From assembly GCA_963763205.1 (NCBI GenBank), contig CAVXNQ010000004.1, positions 1 to 64,000 of the forward strand: 64,000 nt of DNA, given 5' to 3'. Below are positions 43,133 to 51,337 of this stretch, in pieces; within the stretch, counting starts at the first letter, position 1; each line of letters starts with the position of its first letter. The position numbers and the translations under genes are program-made. Below the pieces are notes generated by a model. That model did no database searches and was not told the origin of the DNA. It worked only from the letters and a program-made list of their open reading frames with translations. The stretch is from DDH964 sp963763205. Its GTDB lineage: Bacteria > Desulfobacterota > Desulfuromonadia > Desulfuromonadales > DDH964.

Positions 43133-44719
43133 TTACTCGCAGAGATCGACCTTGATGTCCCAGTTCTTGATCTTCATGGTGCCGTTGGTGGCCAGGTTCA
43201 GCTGCATCTTGAAGGCGCGGTCGAAAAGTTGTGGCTCGTGGCCGATCCCTTTGGCCAGGGTTTCCTTCTTGGCCATTTCGAAGTAGTCGGTGAGAATCGG
43301 TCTGTAATCGGGATGCCCGCACTTCTCGATGATGACCTTGGCGCGATCCTTCGGCGCCAGGCCGCGCAGGTCGGCCAGCCCCTGCTCGGTGACCAGCACG
43401 TCGAGGTCGTGCTCGGTGTGGTCGATGTGCGGCGCCTTGGGCACCACGCAGGTGATCCCGGTCGGGTCGGTCTTGGAGGGACGGGTCGACGGGGTGTGCA
43501 TGATCTTCAGGTAGCCGTTGCGCAAAAAGTCGCCGGAGCCGCCGAGGCCGTTGATCATGCGGGTGCCGCCGACCAGCGTCGAGTTGGCGTGGGCGTAGAT
43601 GTCGAACTCGACCGGGGTGTTCATGGCGATGCACCCGAGGCGGCGGATCGGTTCGGGAGCGTTGGAGATCGACAGGGGGCGCAGGGTGATCTTGCTGAAG
43701 TACCGCTCCCAGTTGTCGAAGAAACGCGGGAAACCCGGGTTCTCGGAGAGGGAGAGGGAGCAGGACGACGCGCAGCGCAGGTTGCCACCGTCGAAGAAGT
43801 CGAGCATGGTGTCCTGCAGCACCTCGGTGTAGACCGACAGGTTGTGGAACGGACCCTTGGCGAGGCCGCCGACGACGGCGTTGGCGATGGAGCCGACGCC
43901 CGACTGCAGCGGCAGCAGGTTTTCGGGGAGGCGGCCCATTTTGATCTCATGGGCGAAGAATTCCATGATGTGGCCGGCGATCGCCTCGGAGGTATCGTCC
44001 ATCTCGGTGAAGGCGCGGCCTTTGTCGCGGCGCTTGGACTCGACGATGGCGATGATCCTGTCCGGGTCGCAGGGGACGTAGGGGGTGCCGATGCGGCTGT
44101 CCGCGGCGGTGATCAAAAACGGCGCCCGGTGCGGCGGCTTCTGCTGCATGTGGATGTCGTGCATCCCCTCGAAGGAGGGCTGTCCGGTGTTAACCTCGAT
44201 GATGATCTTGTCACAGAGGTGCAGCGCTTCGGAAACGATGCCGCAGGAGGTGGTCAGGGCCAGTCCGCAGTCCTCGGTGATCGCGGAAACTTCGATGATG
44301 CCGATATCGTAACGGCCGTTCTCGGTGTAGAAGCCATAGCCGGCGTCCTGGGCGAAGTGGCCGAGGTGCTTATCGCCCATGCGGATGCGGCCTTCATTGA
44401 TGCCCTTGGCGATGTTCTTCCCGGTCTGGTAGGGCCAGCGGCGGTCGATCATGTCGAGGGTCGCCCAGCGGTCCTCGGTCTCGGCGCCAACCGAAGCGCC
44501 GATGAAGAGGTTGAATTTCAGCTTGCCCTGCAGGTTGTTGGCCTCGACGTAGTCGGCCAGGGCGATGGGCACCTCTTTCGGGTAGCCGGCCGGGGTGAAG
44601 CCGGACCACATGAGATTCTGGCCGGGCTTGAAGTGTTTGATGGTGTCCTCAGCCTTGCAGACCTTGCTGAGCAAAGACTTGCGACGTACGCGACTTTCCA
44701 GTGTGCCGAAATCGGACAT
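43133..44719 (-). CDS. acetyl-CoA hydrolase/transferase family, succinyl-CoA:acetate CoA-transferase-like
   Basis: A 528-residue class-I-type CoA-transferase: KPGQNLMWSGFTPAGYPKEVP near the N-terminus, FNLFIGASVGAETEDRWA, MGDKHLGHFAQDAGYGFY and EVSAITEDCGLALTTSCGI. The active-site region SGVGSIANAVVGGLAKGPFHNLSVYTEVLQDTMLDF carries the family's catalytic Glu, probably in YTEVLQD, and GGSGDFLRNGYLKIMHTPST follows. In Geobacter-like bacteria this enzyme activates acetate with succinyl-CoA, closing the TCA cycle during acetate oxidation. A leader hairpin with a T-tract precedes it. Confidence 0.88.
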   Translation of the reverse strand: MSDFGTLESRVRRKSLLSKVCKAEDTIKHFKPGQNLMWSGFTPAGYPKEVPIALADYVEANNLQGKLKFNLFIGASVGAETEDRWATLDMIDRRWPYQTGKNIAKGINEGRIRMGDKHLGHFAQDAGYGFYTENGRYDIGIIEVSAITEDCGLALTTSCGIVSEALHLCDKIIIEVNTGQPSFEGMHDIHMQQKPPHRAPFLITAADSRIGTPYVPCDPDRIIAIVESKRRDKGRAFTEMDDTSEAIAGHIMEFFAHEIKMGRLPENLLPLQSGVGSIANAVVGGLAKGPFHNLSVYTEVLQDTMLDFFDGGNLRCASSCSLSLSENPGFPRFFDNWERYFSKITLRPLSISNAPEPIRRLGCIAMNTPVEFDIYAHANSTLVGGTRMINGLGGSGDFLRNGYLKIMHTPSTRPSKTDPTGITCVVPKAPHIDHTEHDLDVLVTEQGLADLRGLAPKDRAKVIIEKCGHPDYRPILTDYFEMAKKETLAKGIGHEPQLFDRAFKMQLNLATNGTMKIKNWDIKVDLCE

Positions 44720-44776
44720 CTCTCTCCTCCTAATGGAATGTGCCGGTGGCGCCCGAAATGGTGCGTCCCGAATTGA

Positions 44777-44827
44777 GGGTAAAAAAAGTAAAACAAGGTC
44801 AGAGACTTTTCAGCCGAACCTTGTTTT
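44777..44827 (-). terminator. hairpin with T-tract in the CoA-transferase leader
   Basis: Minus strand AAAACAAGGT (from 44827) pairs perfectly with ACCTTGTTTT (to 44790), followed by ACTTTTTTTACC. It lies about 60 bases before the start codon, so it could be an attenuator or an operator-like inverted repeat. The rest of 44828-45104 shows no gene. Confidence 0.5.
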
Positions 44828-45104
44828 GCTGTAAATCATCTTAATGCAATGGGAAACTCGGACCTCTAGGGCAATCACGGGCCGGGAAGCGATTGGAAGC
44901 AATAACCCTCGGCCGGATAAGTAGAATTCCGTTATAAACAGTGACGACTTTTATATAATGCCGTAAACGGCAAGTCAAGCAAAAAAGGTGCCTCGGCAGA
45001 TGCCGGGAGAGGGTTGACAAGTGTCCAGAATTAAAAGAAATTCCGACCTTATCTGGGGCGTTGAAAGGGGGTGCGCCGGACGTCCGGTTGGAAGATTCTC
45101 AGAA

Positions 45105-45845
45105 TCAATTGTCGAGGCATTTCCGGGCCTGGGAAACGTAGTCGCTGCCCGGAAAATCATGGGAGAGGGTATTGAAGGCGGCCACCGCCTGCTCCCGATC
45201 ACCGGTAAGCAGGTAGGCCTTGCCGAGATAGAACAGGGCCGCATCCCGATCGCCGGCGGTCGGATAGTCCTTGAGCAGGCCCTGCAGGCGGCCGATGGCT
45301 GCGGCCGGGTGGCCGGTGCGCAGGTAGAAGCGGCCGACATAGAGTTCATGGTCGGCCAGGCGGTCGCGGCAGCGGGCGGCAAAGTCCCTGGCTTCCTGGA
45401 GGTGGGGCGACTGGGGAAAGCGCTTGATGACGGTTTGGAAGGTGACCAGGGCGTTGCGGGTCGCGGTCTGATCCCGGTCGGCGGAAAGGATCTGCTGGTA
45501 ATAGGACATTCCCAGCCGGAAAAGGGCCTCCTCGGTGCGTTCGTGGTCGGGATGCTGCTTGAGGAAATCTTCGTAGGCCGTGGCCGCCTCGACATAGCGT
45601 TTCGCCCGGTAATAGGCTTCGGCGATCTTCATTTCGGCGAGGACATTGAGCTCCGGCGAATAATAGCTGTCGCGGACCTTCTCCCAGGCGGCGATAGCTT
45701 CGTCGTATTTCCCCTTGTCCAGGGCGGTCTCACCCTCCTGGAAGTAGGTGGCGGCGCTTTTGGTCGGGGGGACGGCAGGTTTGGTACAGGCCCCGAGCAG
45801 GGCCGCCAGCAGGAGCAGAGCCAAAAGACGTGACAACGGTATCAA
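45105..45845 (-). CDS. bamD: outer membrane assembly lipoprotein BamD
   Basis: A 246-residue lipoprotein: signal with lipobox LLGAC, lipidated Cys at residue 20, and five TPR-like repeats (AATYFQEGETALDKGKYDEAIAAWEKVRD, AEMKIAEAYYRAKRYVEAATAYEDFLKQHP, ALFRLGMSYYQQ, HELYVGRFYLRTGHPAAAIGRLQGLLKDYP, ALFYLGKAYLLTGDREQAVAAFNTL). BamD recruits BamA in outer-membrane protein folding. The TPR count and length match the family. It ends alone; the MITE-like repeat C lies upstream. Confidence 0.88.
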   Translation of the reverse strand: MIPLSRLLALLLLAALLGACTKPAVPPTKSAATYFQEGETALDKGKYDEAIAAWEKVRDSYYSPELNVLAEMKIAEAYYRAKRYVEAATAYEDFLKQHPDHERTEEALFRLGMSYYQQILSADRDQTATRNALVTFQTVIKRFPQSPHLQEARDFAARCRDRLADHELYVGRFYLRTGHPAAAIGRLQGLLKDYPTAGDRDAALFYLGKAYLLTGDREQAVAAFNTLSHDFPGSDYVSQARKCLDN

Positions 45846-45861
45846 AACTTCACCTCATCGG

Positions 45862-45992
45862 TTGCTGGCGTCGCAAAAAGTCCGCCCGACGGCGTTACGG
45901 CGTTTTTTCAGGACCTCGACCTACCTGATGTAGGACTTCGCCCCTGAAAAACCACCAGGCCTTGCAGGACGAAATTTTTGCCTAGCCATCCC
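45862..45992. repeat. dispersed MITE-like repeat, copy C
   Basis: Left end GCTGGCGTCGCAAAAA and right end TTTTTGCCTAGCCATCC are imperfect inverted repeats, as in copy B. The interior has GGCGTTACGGCG, CTACCTGATGTAGG (a small palindrome) and GGCCTTGCAGGACG. It lies upstream of bamD and downstream of rpoH. Confidence 0.7.
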
Positions 45993-46190
45993 ATGAATTG
46001 TTGCGAGTGCATCATCGGTTGGAAAGTCGGGATTTCTGCCCGTTGAAGGTAAGGGAACCCCCGGCGTTTGTCAATGTCATTTGACGGCGTCGGGGGCAGG
46101 GGCGGCAGCGGGAAAATCGATGGGGGACGGGCGCAAGGCTCTCGTGGCGGCCGTCTGGTACCGGCTGATGGGCGGGTGAGGAAGGCGGGC

Positions 46191-47030
46191 TCAGGCCGGG
46201 ACCAGAACCCCGCGCAGTTTGCCCAGCGCCTGTTTCTCCAACTGCCGCACCCGTTCGCGGCTGATGCCGTAATCGTCGGCCAATTCCTGCAGGGTGCGGG
46301 GAGTATCGGCGAGGATCCGGTCGTGGACGATCCGCCGCTCGCGGGGGTTGAGACCGGTCAGCGCCTGCCGCACGCGGTCGGAGAGTTGTTCCTCGGCCTC
46401 CCGCTCGATCAGGAGCTCCTCCTGGTTGCGGCGCTGGTCGGCGAGGGTGTCGAGCAGGGAGTAGCCGTCTCCCTCGACCAGTTCGACGTCGAGAGAGGCG
46501 TCGCGGCCGGCCAGCCGTACGGACATCTCCTCGATCTCCGCTTCGCGCACGGTCAGTTGTTCCGCCAGTTCGGCGGCGTCGGCTCTGCCGCTGAGCCGCT
46601 GGATGGCCTGGCGCGCCTGGCCGAGCTTGAAGAAGAGCTTCTTCTGGGCCTGGGTGGTGCCGAGCTTGACCAGGGACCAGCTGCGGATGATGAAGTTCTG
46701 GATGTAGGCGCGGATCCACCAGACCGCGTAGGAGATGAGGCGGATGCCCCGTTGCGGGTCAAACTTCTTGACCGCCATCATCAGGCCGATGTTCCCTTCC
46801 TGGACCAGGTCGAGGAGCTTCATGCCGTAGCTGCGGTATTCGTTGGCGACCTTGACCACGAAGCGCAGGTTGGCGCAGATCAGTTCATGCGCGGCGTCCA
46901 GGTCTCCCTCGCGGCGGTAGCGCTGCGCCAGCTGCTGCTCTTCCTCGCGGCTGAGCAGGGGGAAACGGTGGATCTGGGTCATGTAGTGCTCGAAGCTGTC
47001 GACGGCGACCGGAAGCTGCAGGCTGTTCAT
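46191..47030 (-). CDS. rpoH: heat-shock sigma factor RpoH (sigma-32)
   Basis: A 279-residue group-3 sigma factor. Region 2: LLSREEEQQLAQRYRREGDLDAAHELICANLRFVVKVANEYRSYGMKLLDLVQEGNIGLMMAVKKFDPQRGIRLISYAVWWIRAYIQ; the RpoH-box-like stretch QAQKKLFFKLGQARQAI; region 4: LNPRERRIVHDRI...TLQELADDYGISRERVRQLEKQALGKLRG. The QKKLFFKLGQ stretch distinguishes RpoH from RpoD. A CIRCE element overlaps the start of its transcript, so HrcA probably represses it, a link known in deltaproteobacteria. Confidence 0.93.
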   Translation of the reverse strand: MNSLQLPVAVDSFEHYMTQIHRFPLLSREEEQQLAQRYRREGDLDAAHELICANLRFVVKVANEYRSYGMKLLDLVQEGNIGLMMAVKKFDPQRGIRLISYAVWWIRAYIQNFIIRSWSLVKLGTTQAQKKLFFKLGQARQAIQRLSGRADAAELAEQLTVREAEIEEMSVRLAGRDASLDVELVEGDGYSLLDTLADQRRNQEELLIEREAEEQLSDRVRQALTGLNPRERRIVHDRILADTPRTLQELADDYGISRERVRQLEKQALGKLRGVLVPA

Positions 47031-47065
47031 GGGGAGACCTCTGAATTGTCTGTCAAATCAGTCGA

Positions 47066-47092
47066 TTGGCACTCGTGGTTGGCGAGTGCTAG
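47066..47092 (-). promoter_or_regulatory. CIRCE element (HrcA operator)
   Basis: TTGGCACTC (47066-47074), nine bases, GAGTGCTAG (47084-47092): one mismatch in each arm from the consensus TTAGCACTC-N9-GAGTGCTAA. It lies just downstream of the -10 box for rpoH. Confidence 0.92.
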
Positions 47093-47093
47093 A

Positions 47094-47122
47094 TTTATAG
47101 CAAATTGCCGGCTTCGATGCAA
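47094..47122 (-). promoter_or_regulatory. rpoH sigma-70-type promoter
   Basis: On the minus strand TTGCAT (47122-47117), a 17-base spacer and TATAAA (47099-47094), directly followed by the CIRCE element. Confidence 0.75.
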
Positions 47123-47277
47123 GGGGAGGATGCGGCAGATTTCGTCTCGAAAGGTCATGGGCGGTCTGCTACAGTTTAAGCCCTGCCGGCAGCCGGCAGT
47201 GCCAAGATCGGGGGGTAATCGGCTTTACCCTCGACAGCAGATTTTTGTCCGTATCCCTTTGTTAGCAAGGAGGCCCG

Positions 47278-48914
47278 ATGTCCCGGAATCCGCAACCCGC
47301 TCTTCAACAGCTGCCGGCCTGGCAAGCCCTGGGCGAACATTTCACCGCGATCCAGAACCTGCACCTGCGCCAGCTTTTTGCCGACGATCCGCGGCGGGCC
47401 GAACGCCTGGCCGTCGAAGCGGCCGGTCTCTACTGCGACTTTTCCAAGCAGCGCGTCACCGAGCAGACACTGCAGCTGCTGATCCGCCTGGCGGAAGAGA
47501 GCGATCTGGCAGGACGGATCGCGGCCATGTTCCGGGGCGACAAAATCAACGCCACCGAACAGCGCGCGGTCCTGCATGTCGCCCTGCGGGCCCCCCGCGG
47601 GGAAGTCATCAGCGTCGAGGGGCGCAACGTCGTGCCGGATGTCCATGCCGTTTTGGAGCGGATGGCCGGGTTTTGCGAACGGGTGCGCAGCGGCGCCTGG
47701 CGGGGGCACACCGGCCGGCCGATCCGCAACGTGGTCAACATCGGCATCGGCGGTTCCGACCTGGGCCCGGTCATGGCCTACGAGGCGCTGCGCCATTACA
47801 GCCGCCGCGACCTGACCTTCCGCTTCGTCTCCAACGTCGACGGCACCGATTTTTTCGAGGCGACCCGCGACCTCGACCCGGCCGAGACCCTGTTCATCGT
47901 CGCCTCGAAAACCTTTACCACCCAGGAGACGATGGCCAATGCCGGTGCGGCTCGAAACTGGTTGCTGGCGGCCCTGAACGACGAGCAGGCGGTGGCCCGG
48001 CACTTCGTCGCGGTTTCAACCAATGCCGCCAAGGTCGCCGAATTCGGCATCGACCCGGCCCACATGTTCGGGTTCTGGGACTGGGTGGGGGGCGCTACTC
48101 GATGGATTCGGCCATCGGTCTCTCCACCATGCTGGCCATCGGCCCGGAGGGCTTCGCCGAGTTGCTCGGCGGGTTCCGGGAGATGGACGAACATTTCCGC
48201 AGCGTACCCTTCGCCCGGAACCTGCCGGTGTTGCATGGGCTGCTCAGCCTCTGGAACGTCAACTTCTGGGGCGCGCGCGCCATGGCGGTGCTCCCCTACG
48301 ACCAATATCTCAAGCGCTTCCCCGCCTACCTGCAGCAGCTGACCATGGAGTCGAACGGCAAGTCGGTGACCCTGGACGGCCTGCCGGTCGACTATGCGAC
48401 GGGGCCGGTCTACTTCGGCGAGCCCGGCACCAACGGCCAGCATTCCTTCTACCAACTCCTCCACCAGGGAACCGACTTCATCCCCTGCGACTTTATCGGC
48501 TTCGGTCGCTCCCTCAATCCCCTGGGACGTCACCAGGACCTGCTCCTGGCCAACCTCTTCGCGCAGAGTGCGGCCCTGGCCTTTGGCAAGACGCGCGCGG
48601 AGGTGCTTGCCGAAGGGGTCGCGGAGGAATTAGCGGCGCACCGCACCTTCCCCGGCAATCGGGTCTCCACGACCATCCTCGCTGCAGCGCTGACCCCGGC
48701 GACTCTCGGCAGGCTGGTCGCCCTCTACGAGCACAGCGTTTTCGTGCAGGGGGTGCTCTGGCGGATCAATTCCTTCGATCAGTGGGGGGTGGAGTTGGGC
48801 AAGGTTCTCGCCGGCCGGATCCTTCCCGACCTGGAGGGGGAAGGGGAGCCGCAGCCGGGCCATGATCCCTCCACCAACCGCCTGATCCGGCGCTGCCGGC
48901 AGTTCCGGGATTAA
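47278..48914 (+). CDS. pgi: glucose-6-phosphate isomerase (one frameshift)
   Basis: About 545 residues after joining two frames: VNIGIGGSDLGPVMAYEALRHY, FRFVSNVDGTDFFEATRDLDPAETLFIVASKTFTTQETM, then FGFWDWVGGRYSMDSAIGLS, MDEHFRSVPFARNLPVLHGLL, GEPGTNGQHSFYQLLHQGTDFIPCDFIGF with catalytic Glu/His, and SFDQWGVELGKVLAGRI. One base is missing near 48092, in a G run (GTGGGGGGCGC) where one more G restores frame; the length is 2 modulo 3. It interconverts glucose-6-P and fructose-6-P. AAGGAGG precedes the ATG at ideal spacing. Confidence 0.92.
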
Positions 48915-48945
48915 CCGCCCAACCGGATTCCAACCGCCCCGACGG

Positions 48946-48974
48946 TTGACAGCCGGCGGCGTCTGGCCGATAAT
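48946..48974 (+). promoter_or_regulatory. crcB promoter
   Basis: TTGACA (48946-48951), a 17-base spacer, GATAAT (48969-48974), 42 bases before the crcB start. Confidence 0.75.
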
Positions 48975-49016
48975 GCCCGACATTCCCGCCCGTTCATCCC
49001 ACGCAGAGGCCCGACC

Positions 49017-49388
49017 ATGCAACTCCTCTATATCGGTCTGTTCGGAGCCCTGGGCTGCCTGTCGCGTTATTTCGTCTCCGGCTGGACTTATCTCCTCACC
49101 GGCCGCGGGCTGCCCTACGGCACCCTGGCGGTCAACGTCGTCGGCTCCTTCCTGCTCGGCCTGGTCATGGAGGGAAGTCTGCGCAGCACCCTTCTCTCCC
49201 CGGAAGTGCGCATGGGGATCACCACCGGCTTCATGGGCGGGTTTACCACCTTTTCCACCTTCTCGTACGAGACGGTCCGCCTTCTCGAGGAGGGAAGCCT
49301 GCTTCAGGCCGGGGCCAACATCCTGCTCAACATTGTCGTCTGTCTGCTGTTTGCCGCCGCCGGCATTTTCGTCGCCCGGCAGCTTTGA
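49017..49388 (+). CDS. crcB: fluoride ion channel CrcB/Fluc
   Basis: A 123-residue protein with four membrane helices. Fluc signature motifs: GALGCLSRYFVSGW, YGTLAVNVVGSFLLGLVM, and the central TTGFMGGFTTFSTFSYETVRLLEEG with the Phe/Thr-rich ion path and Na-binding GGFTTFS break. It exports fluoride. The DUF190 gene downstream is its usual partner. No fluoride riboswitch was recognised between the promoter and the ATG. Confidence 0.93.
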   Translation: MQLLYIGLFGALGCLSRYFVSGWTYLLTGRGLPYGTLAVNVVGSFLLGLVMEGSLRSTLLSPEVRMGITTGFMGGFTTFSTFSYETVRLLEEGSLLQAGANILLNIVVCLLFAAAGIFVARQL

Positions 49389-49408
49389 TGGTTTTGCAAA
49401 AATGCAGA

Positions 49409-49500
49409 TTTACCGCAGAGAACGTGGAGGGCGCGGAGATAAGCTATTTAATTGCATGAGATTTTCTCCGCGAACTCTGCGACCTCCGCGGTGAAAAAAG
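49409..49500. repeat. imperfect inverted repeat, CCGCGGAGGTCGCAGAG type
   Basis: Left TTTACCGCAGAGAACGTGGA...GGCGCGGAGA and right TCTCCGCGAACTCTGCGACC...CCGCGGTGAAAAA are imperfect inverted copies. It is related in design to the CGCAAAGACGCAAAGG elements. Confidence 0.7.
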
Positions 49501-49537
49501 ACTTTTTGCGAAGGCATCAGTTTTAGGAGGTATATTG

Positions 49538-49870
49538 ATGCGCAAGCTGGAAGGGGACCAGACCCTGATGCGGATTTTCATCGGCGAGAGCGACCATTTT
49601 GAGCATCGCCCGCTCTACGAAGTCCTCCTTGAGCTGCTGCGCAGCGAGGGGTTCGCCGGCGCCACGGTCATCAAGGGGGCGGCCGGTTTCGGTGCGCACA
49701 GTGTTGTCCACAGCGACAAACTGCTGCGCTTCTCCAACGATCTGCCGGTGATCATCGAGGTGGTCGATAGCCGGGACCGGATCGATGCCGTCCTGCCGCG
49801 TCTCGACGAGATGCTCAAGGGGGGACTGGTGACCCTGGAAAAGGCCCACGTCATCCGCTACTCGGAGTAA
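49538..49870 (+). CDS. DUF190-family protein
   Basis: A 110-residue small alpha/beta protein: MRIFIGESDHFEHRPLYEVLLELLRSEGFAGATVIKGAAGFGAHSVVHSDKLLRFSNDLPVIIEVVDSRDRIDAVLPRLDEML. The GATVIKGAAGFG segment is the DUF190 signature. The fold resembles PII-like proteins and the family is often found beside crcB, so a role in fluoride response is inferred. AGGAGGTATATTG precedes the ATG at 49538. Confidence 0.85.
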   Translation: MRKLEGDQTLMRIFIGESDHFEHRPLYEVLLELLRSEGFAGATVIKGAAGFGAHSVVHSDKLLRFSNDLPVIIEVVDSRDRIDAVLPRLDEMLKGGLVTLEKAHVIRYSE

Positions 49871-49875
49871 TCCCG

Positions 49876-50325
49876 ATGCTCAGTCACCTGCGCCGCCTGC
49901 TCTCCATCGCTGACGCGGAGGAGAAAGGGAACGGCAAACTGCAGATCGCCACCTGCGCCCTGCTGCTGGAGATGGCCTACGCCGACCACAGTCTGAACCC
50001 CGGCGAGGAGGAGTTGCTGCGCGCCCACCTGCAACGTCATTTCCACCTGGACGCCGAGGCCCTGGAATCCCTCATCGCCGATGCCCGCCAGGCCCGCCGC
50101 GAAAGCGCCGATCTCTTCCAGTTTGCCCGCGAAATCAACGCCGTCTGCAATCTCGAGGAGAAGCTGGCGATCATGGAGACGCTCTGGCGGATTGTCTATG
50201 CCGACGGCGTGCTCGACAAGTACGAGGACGCCCTGGCCCGGCAGTTGGCGACCCTGCTGCGGCTTTCGCCGCGCCAGGCCATCGACCTGAAGCTCAAGGT
50301 TCTCGATGAGACGCGGCGCAACTGA
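49876..50325 (+). CDS. TerB-family tellurite-resistance-like protein
   Basis: A 149-residue all-helical protein with the TerB pattern of two acidic metal-binding repeats: LQIATCALLLEMAYADHSLNPGEEELLRAHLQRHF and LAIMETLWRIVYADGVLDKYEDALARQLATLL. The repeated YADxxLxxxE motifs are diagnostic. TerB-like proteins are linked to metal or stress response in membranes, but the function is unclear. It starts five bases after the DUF190 gene, so both are in one operon with the methyltransferase. Confidence 0.83.
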   Translation: MLSHLRRLLSIADAEEKGNGKLQIATCALLLEMAYADHSLNPGEEELLRAHLQRHFHLDAEALESLIADARQARRESADLFQFAREINAVCNLEEKLAIMETLWRIVYADGVLDKYEDALARQLATLLRLSPRQAIDLKLKVLDETRRN

Positions 50326-50340
50326 GGGGTATGGCGGACC

Positions 50341-50958
50341 ATGGCGCCCCGGTCGCTGACCCGGATCGTCACCTGGGCTCAGGATCTGGCCGCCGAAGTC
50401 CTTTCTTCGGGGGACCTGGCCGTCGACCTCACCGCCGGCGGCGGCCGCGATACTCTCTTTCTCTGGCAGCAGGTCGCCCCAACGGGCCGGGTCGTCAGCT
50501 TCGACATCCAGCCCGCCGCCCTGGCTGAAACCGCGTCCCGCCTGCGCCAGGCCGGTGCGCCGGTCCACCCGTTTCTGGTTGCCGGAGACGCAGTCGGTAA
50601 CGCCCCCGGGATCTACCTCGCCGCCGCCTGTCACAGCCGGCTGGAAGCCTTCCTTTCCGCGGCACCGCGGGTTATCCTCGCCAATCTCGGCTTTCATCCG
50701 GGCGGCGACCGGGCTCTGATCACCCATCCGGAAACGACCCTGGCCGCGCTGCAGGCCGCCGGGAGGCTGCTCGTCGCGGGTGGCCGGCTGCTGGTCACGG
50801 TGTACCCCGGCCACACCGGCGGTGCAGGCGAAGCGGCGGCGGTCCAAACCTGGTTCAGTGCGCTCTCGCCCCGGGAGTGGGATGCCCTCCACCTGCGGGT
50901 GGCCAACCGGCCGCAGGCCCCATTTCTGCTGCTGGCCGAAAAGCGGGGTCGGCGCTGA
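50341..50958 (+). CDS. class I SAM-dependent methyltransferase (YtqB/rRNA methylase-like)
   Basis: A 205-residue Rossmann methyltransferase: TAGGGRDTLFLWQQV (motif I), GRVVSFDIQP with acidic residue after the second strand, RVILANLGFHPGGDRALITHPETTLAALQAAGRLLVAGGRLLVTVYPGHTGGAGEAAAVQTWF. The NLGFHPGGD...YPGHxGG signature matches the YtqB/PF06962 putative rRNA methylases. The substrate is unproven. It starts 15 bases after the TerB-like gene. Confidence 0.82.
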   Translation: MAPRSLTRIVTWAQDLAAEVLSSGDLAVDLTAGGGRDTLFLWQQVAPTGRVVSFDIQPAALAETASRLRQAGAPVHPFLVAGDAVGNAPGIYLAAACHSRLEAFLSAAPRVILANLGFHPGGDRALITHPETTLAALQAAGRLLVAGGRLLVTVYPGHTGGAGEAAAVQTWFSALSPREWDALHLRVANRPQAPFLLLAEKRGRR

Positions 50959-51108
50959 TCCGATCGCAGGGGATGAAAAAAATTGGCTCGCCCGGTCGCT
51001 AAATGGCGGCGCCGGGACGGGGAGGACAAGCCCCTCGCCGGGGGGCGGCATGAATCGTCCGCTTGAGGCCTGCCAGCGGCACCCCGGCACACTCCTTGCT
51101 GCTTTTCA

Positions 51109-51141
51109 CTCACTTGTTCACCCACTTGCTCATTCACTTGG
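51109..51141 (+). repeat. CACTTG 12-base periodic spacer
   Basis: CACTTG occurs three times at a 12-base step (CACTTGTTCACCCACTTG..., then CACTTGG), about 50 bases before the cGAMP riboswitch. The remainder of 50959-51190 holds no gene. Confidence 0.5.
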
Positions 51142-51190
51142 TTTCGAACGGGTTCTCCGGGCCGGCGGAACGCGCCGCCCGCACGCTGAC

Positions 51191-51273
51191 GATAGCCGAC
51201 AAGACTAAACCATCCGCGAGGATGGGACGGAAAGCCTAGGGTCTCACCGAGACAGCCGGGATGCCGAAATATC
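51191..51273 (+). promoter_or_regulatory. GEMM-Ib (3',3'-cGAMP) riboswitch
   Basis: Blocks in order: GATA (P1), GACAAGACTAAACC, hairpin ATCC-GCGA-GGAT, GGGACGGAAAGCCTAGGG, P3 GTCTC-ACC-GAGAC, GCCGGGATGCCGAAATATC with TATC closing P1. It closely follows my recollection of the Geobacter aptamer used for cGAMP riboswitch structures. It has A at position 20 and the covarying C21-G46 pair (CTAAACC with CGGAAAG) in place of G21-C46. Class assignment is from sequence and remembered family knowledge; binding has not been tested here. Confidence 0.93.
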
Positions 51274-51306
51274 GCTGATATTTTGGAGCCCGGCTGTTTT
51301 GTTTTT
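51253..51306 (+). terminator. cGAMP riboswitch terminator
   Basis: CAGCCGGG (51253-51260) pairs with CCCGGCTG (51289-51296); inside, CCGAAATATC (51264-51273) pairs with GATATTTTGG (51277-51286); TTTTGTTTTT follows. The left half is part of the aptamer's P3/P1 strands, so aptamer and terminator exclude each other. Ligand should cause read-through (ON switch). Confidence 0.9.
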
Positions 51307-51337
51307 CGGCTTGAGCCTATTTCGGTGGAGAACTGCG

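Noticed and set aside
48915..49016. Fluoride riboswitch before crcB
   Set aside because: The spacer lacks the conserved crcB-motif blocks; only a plain promoter is visible.
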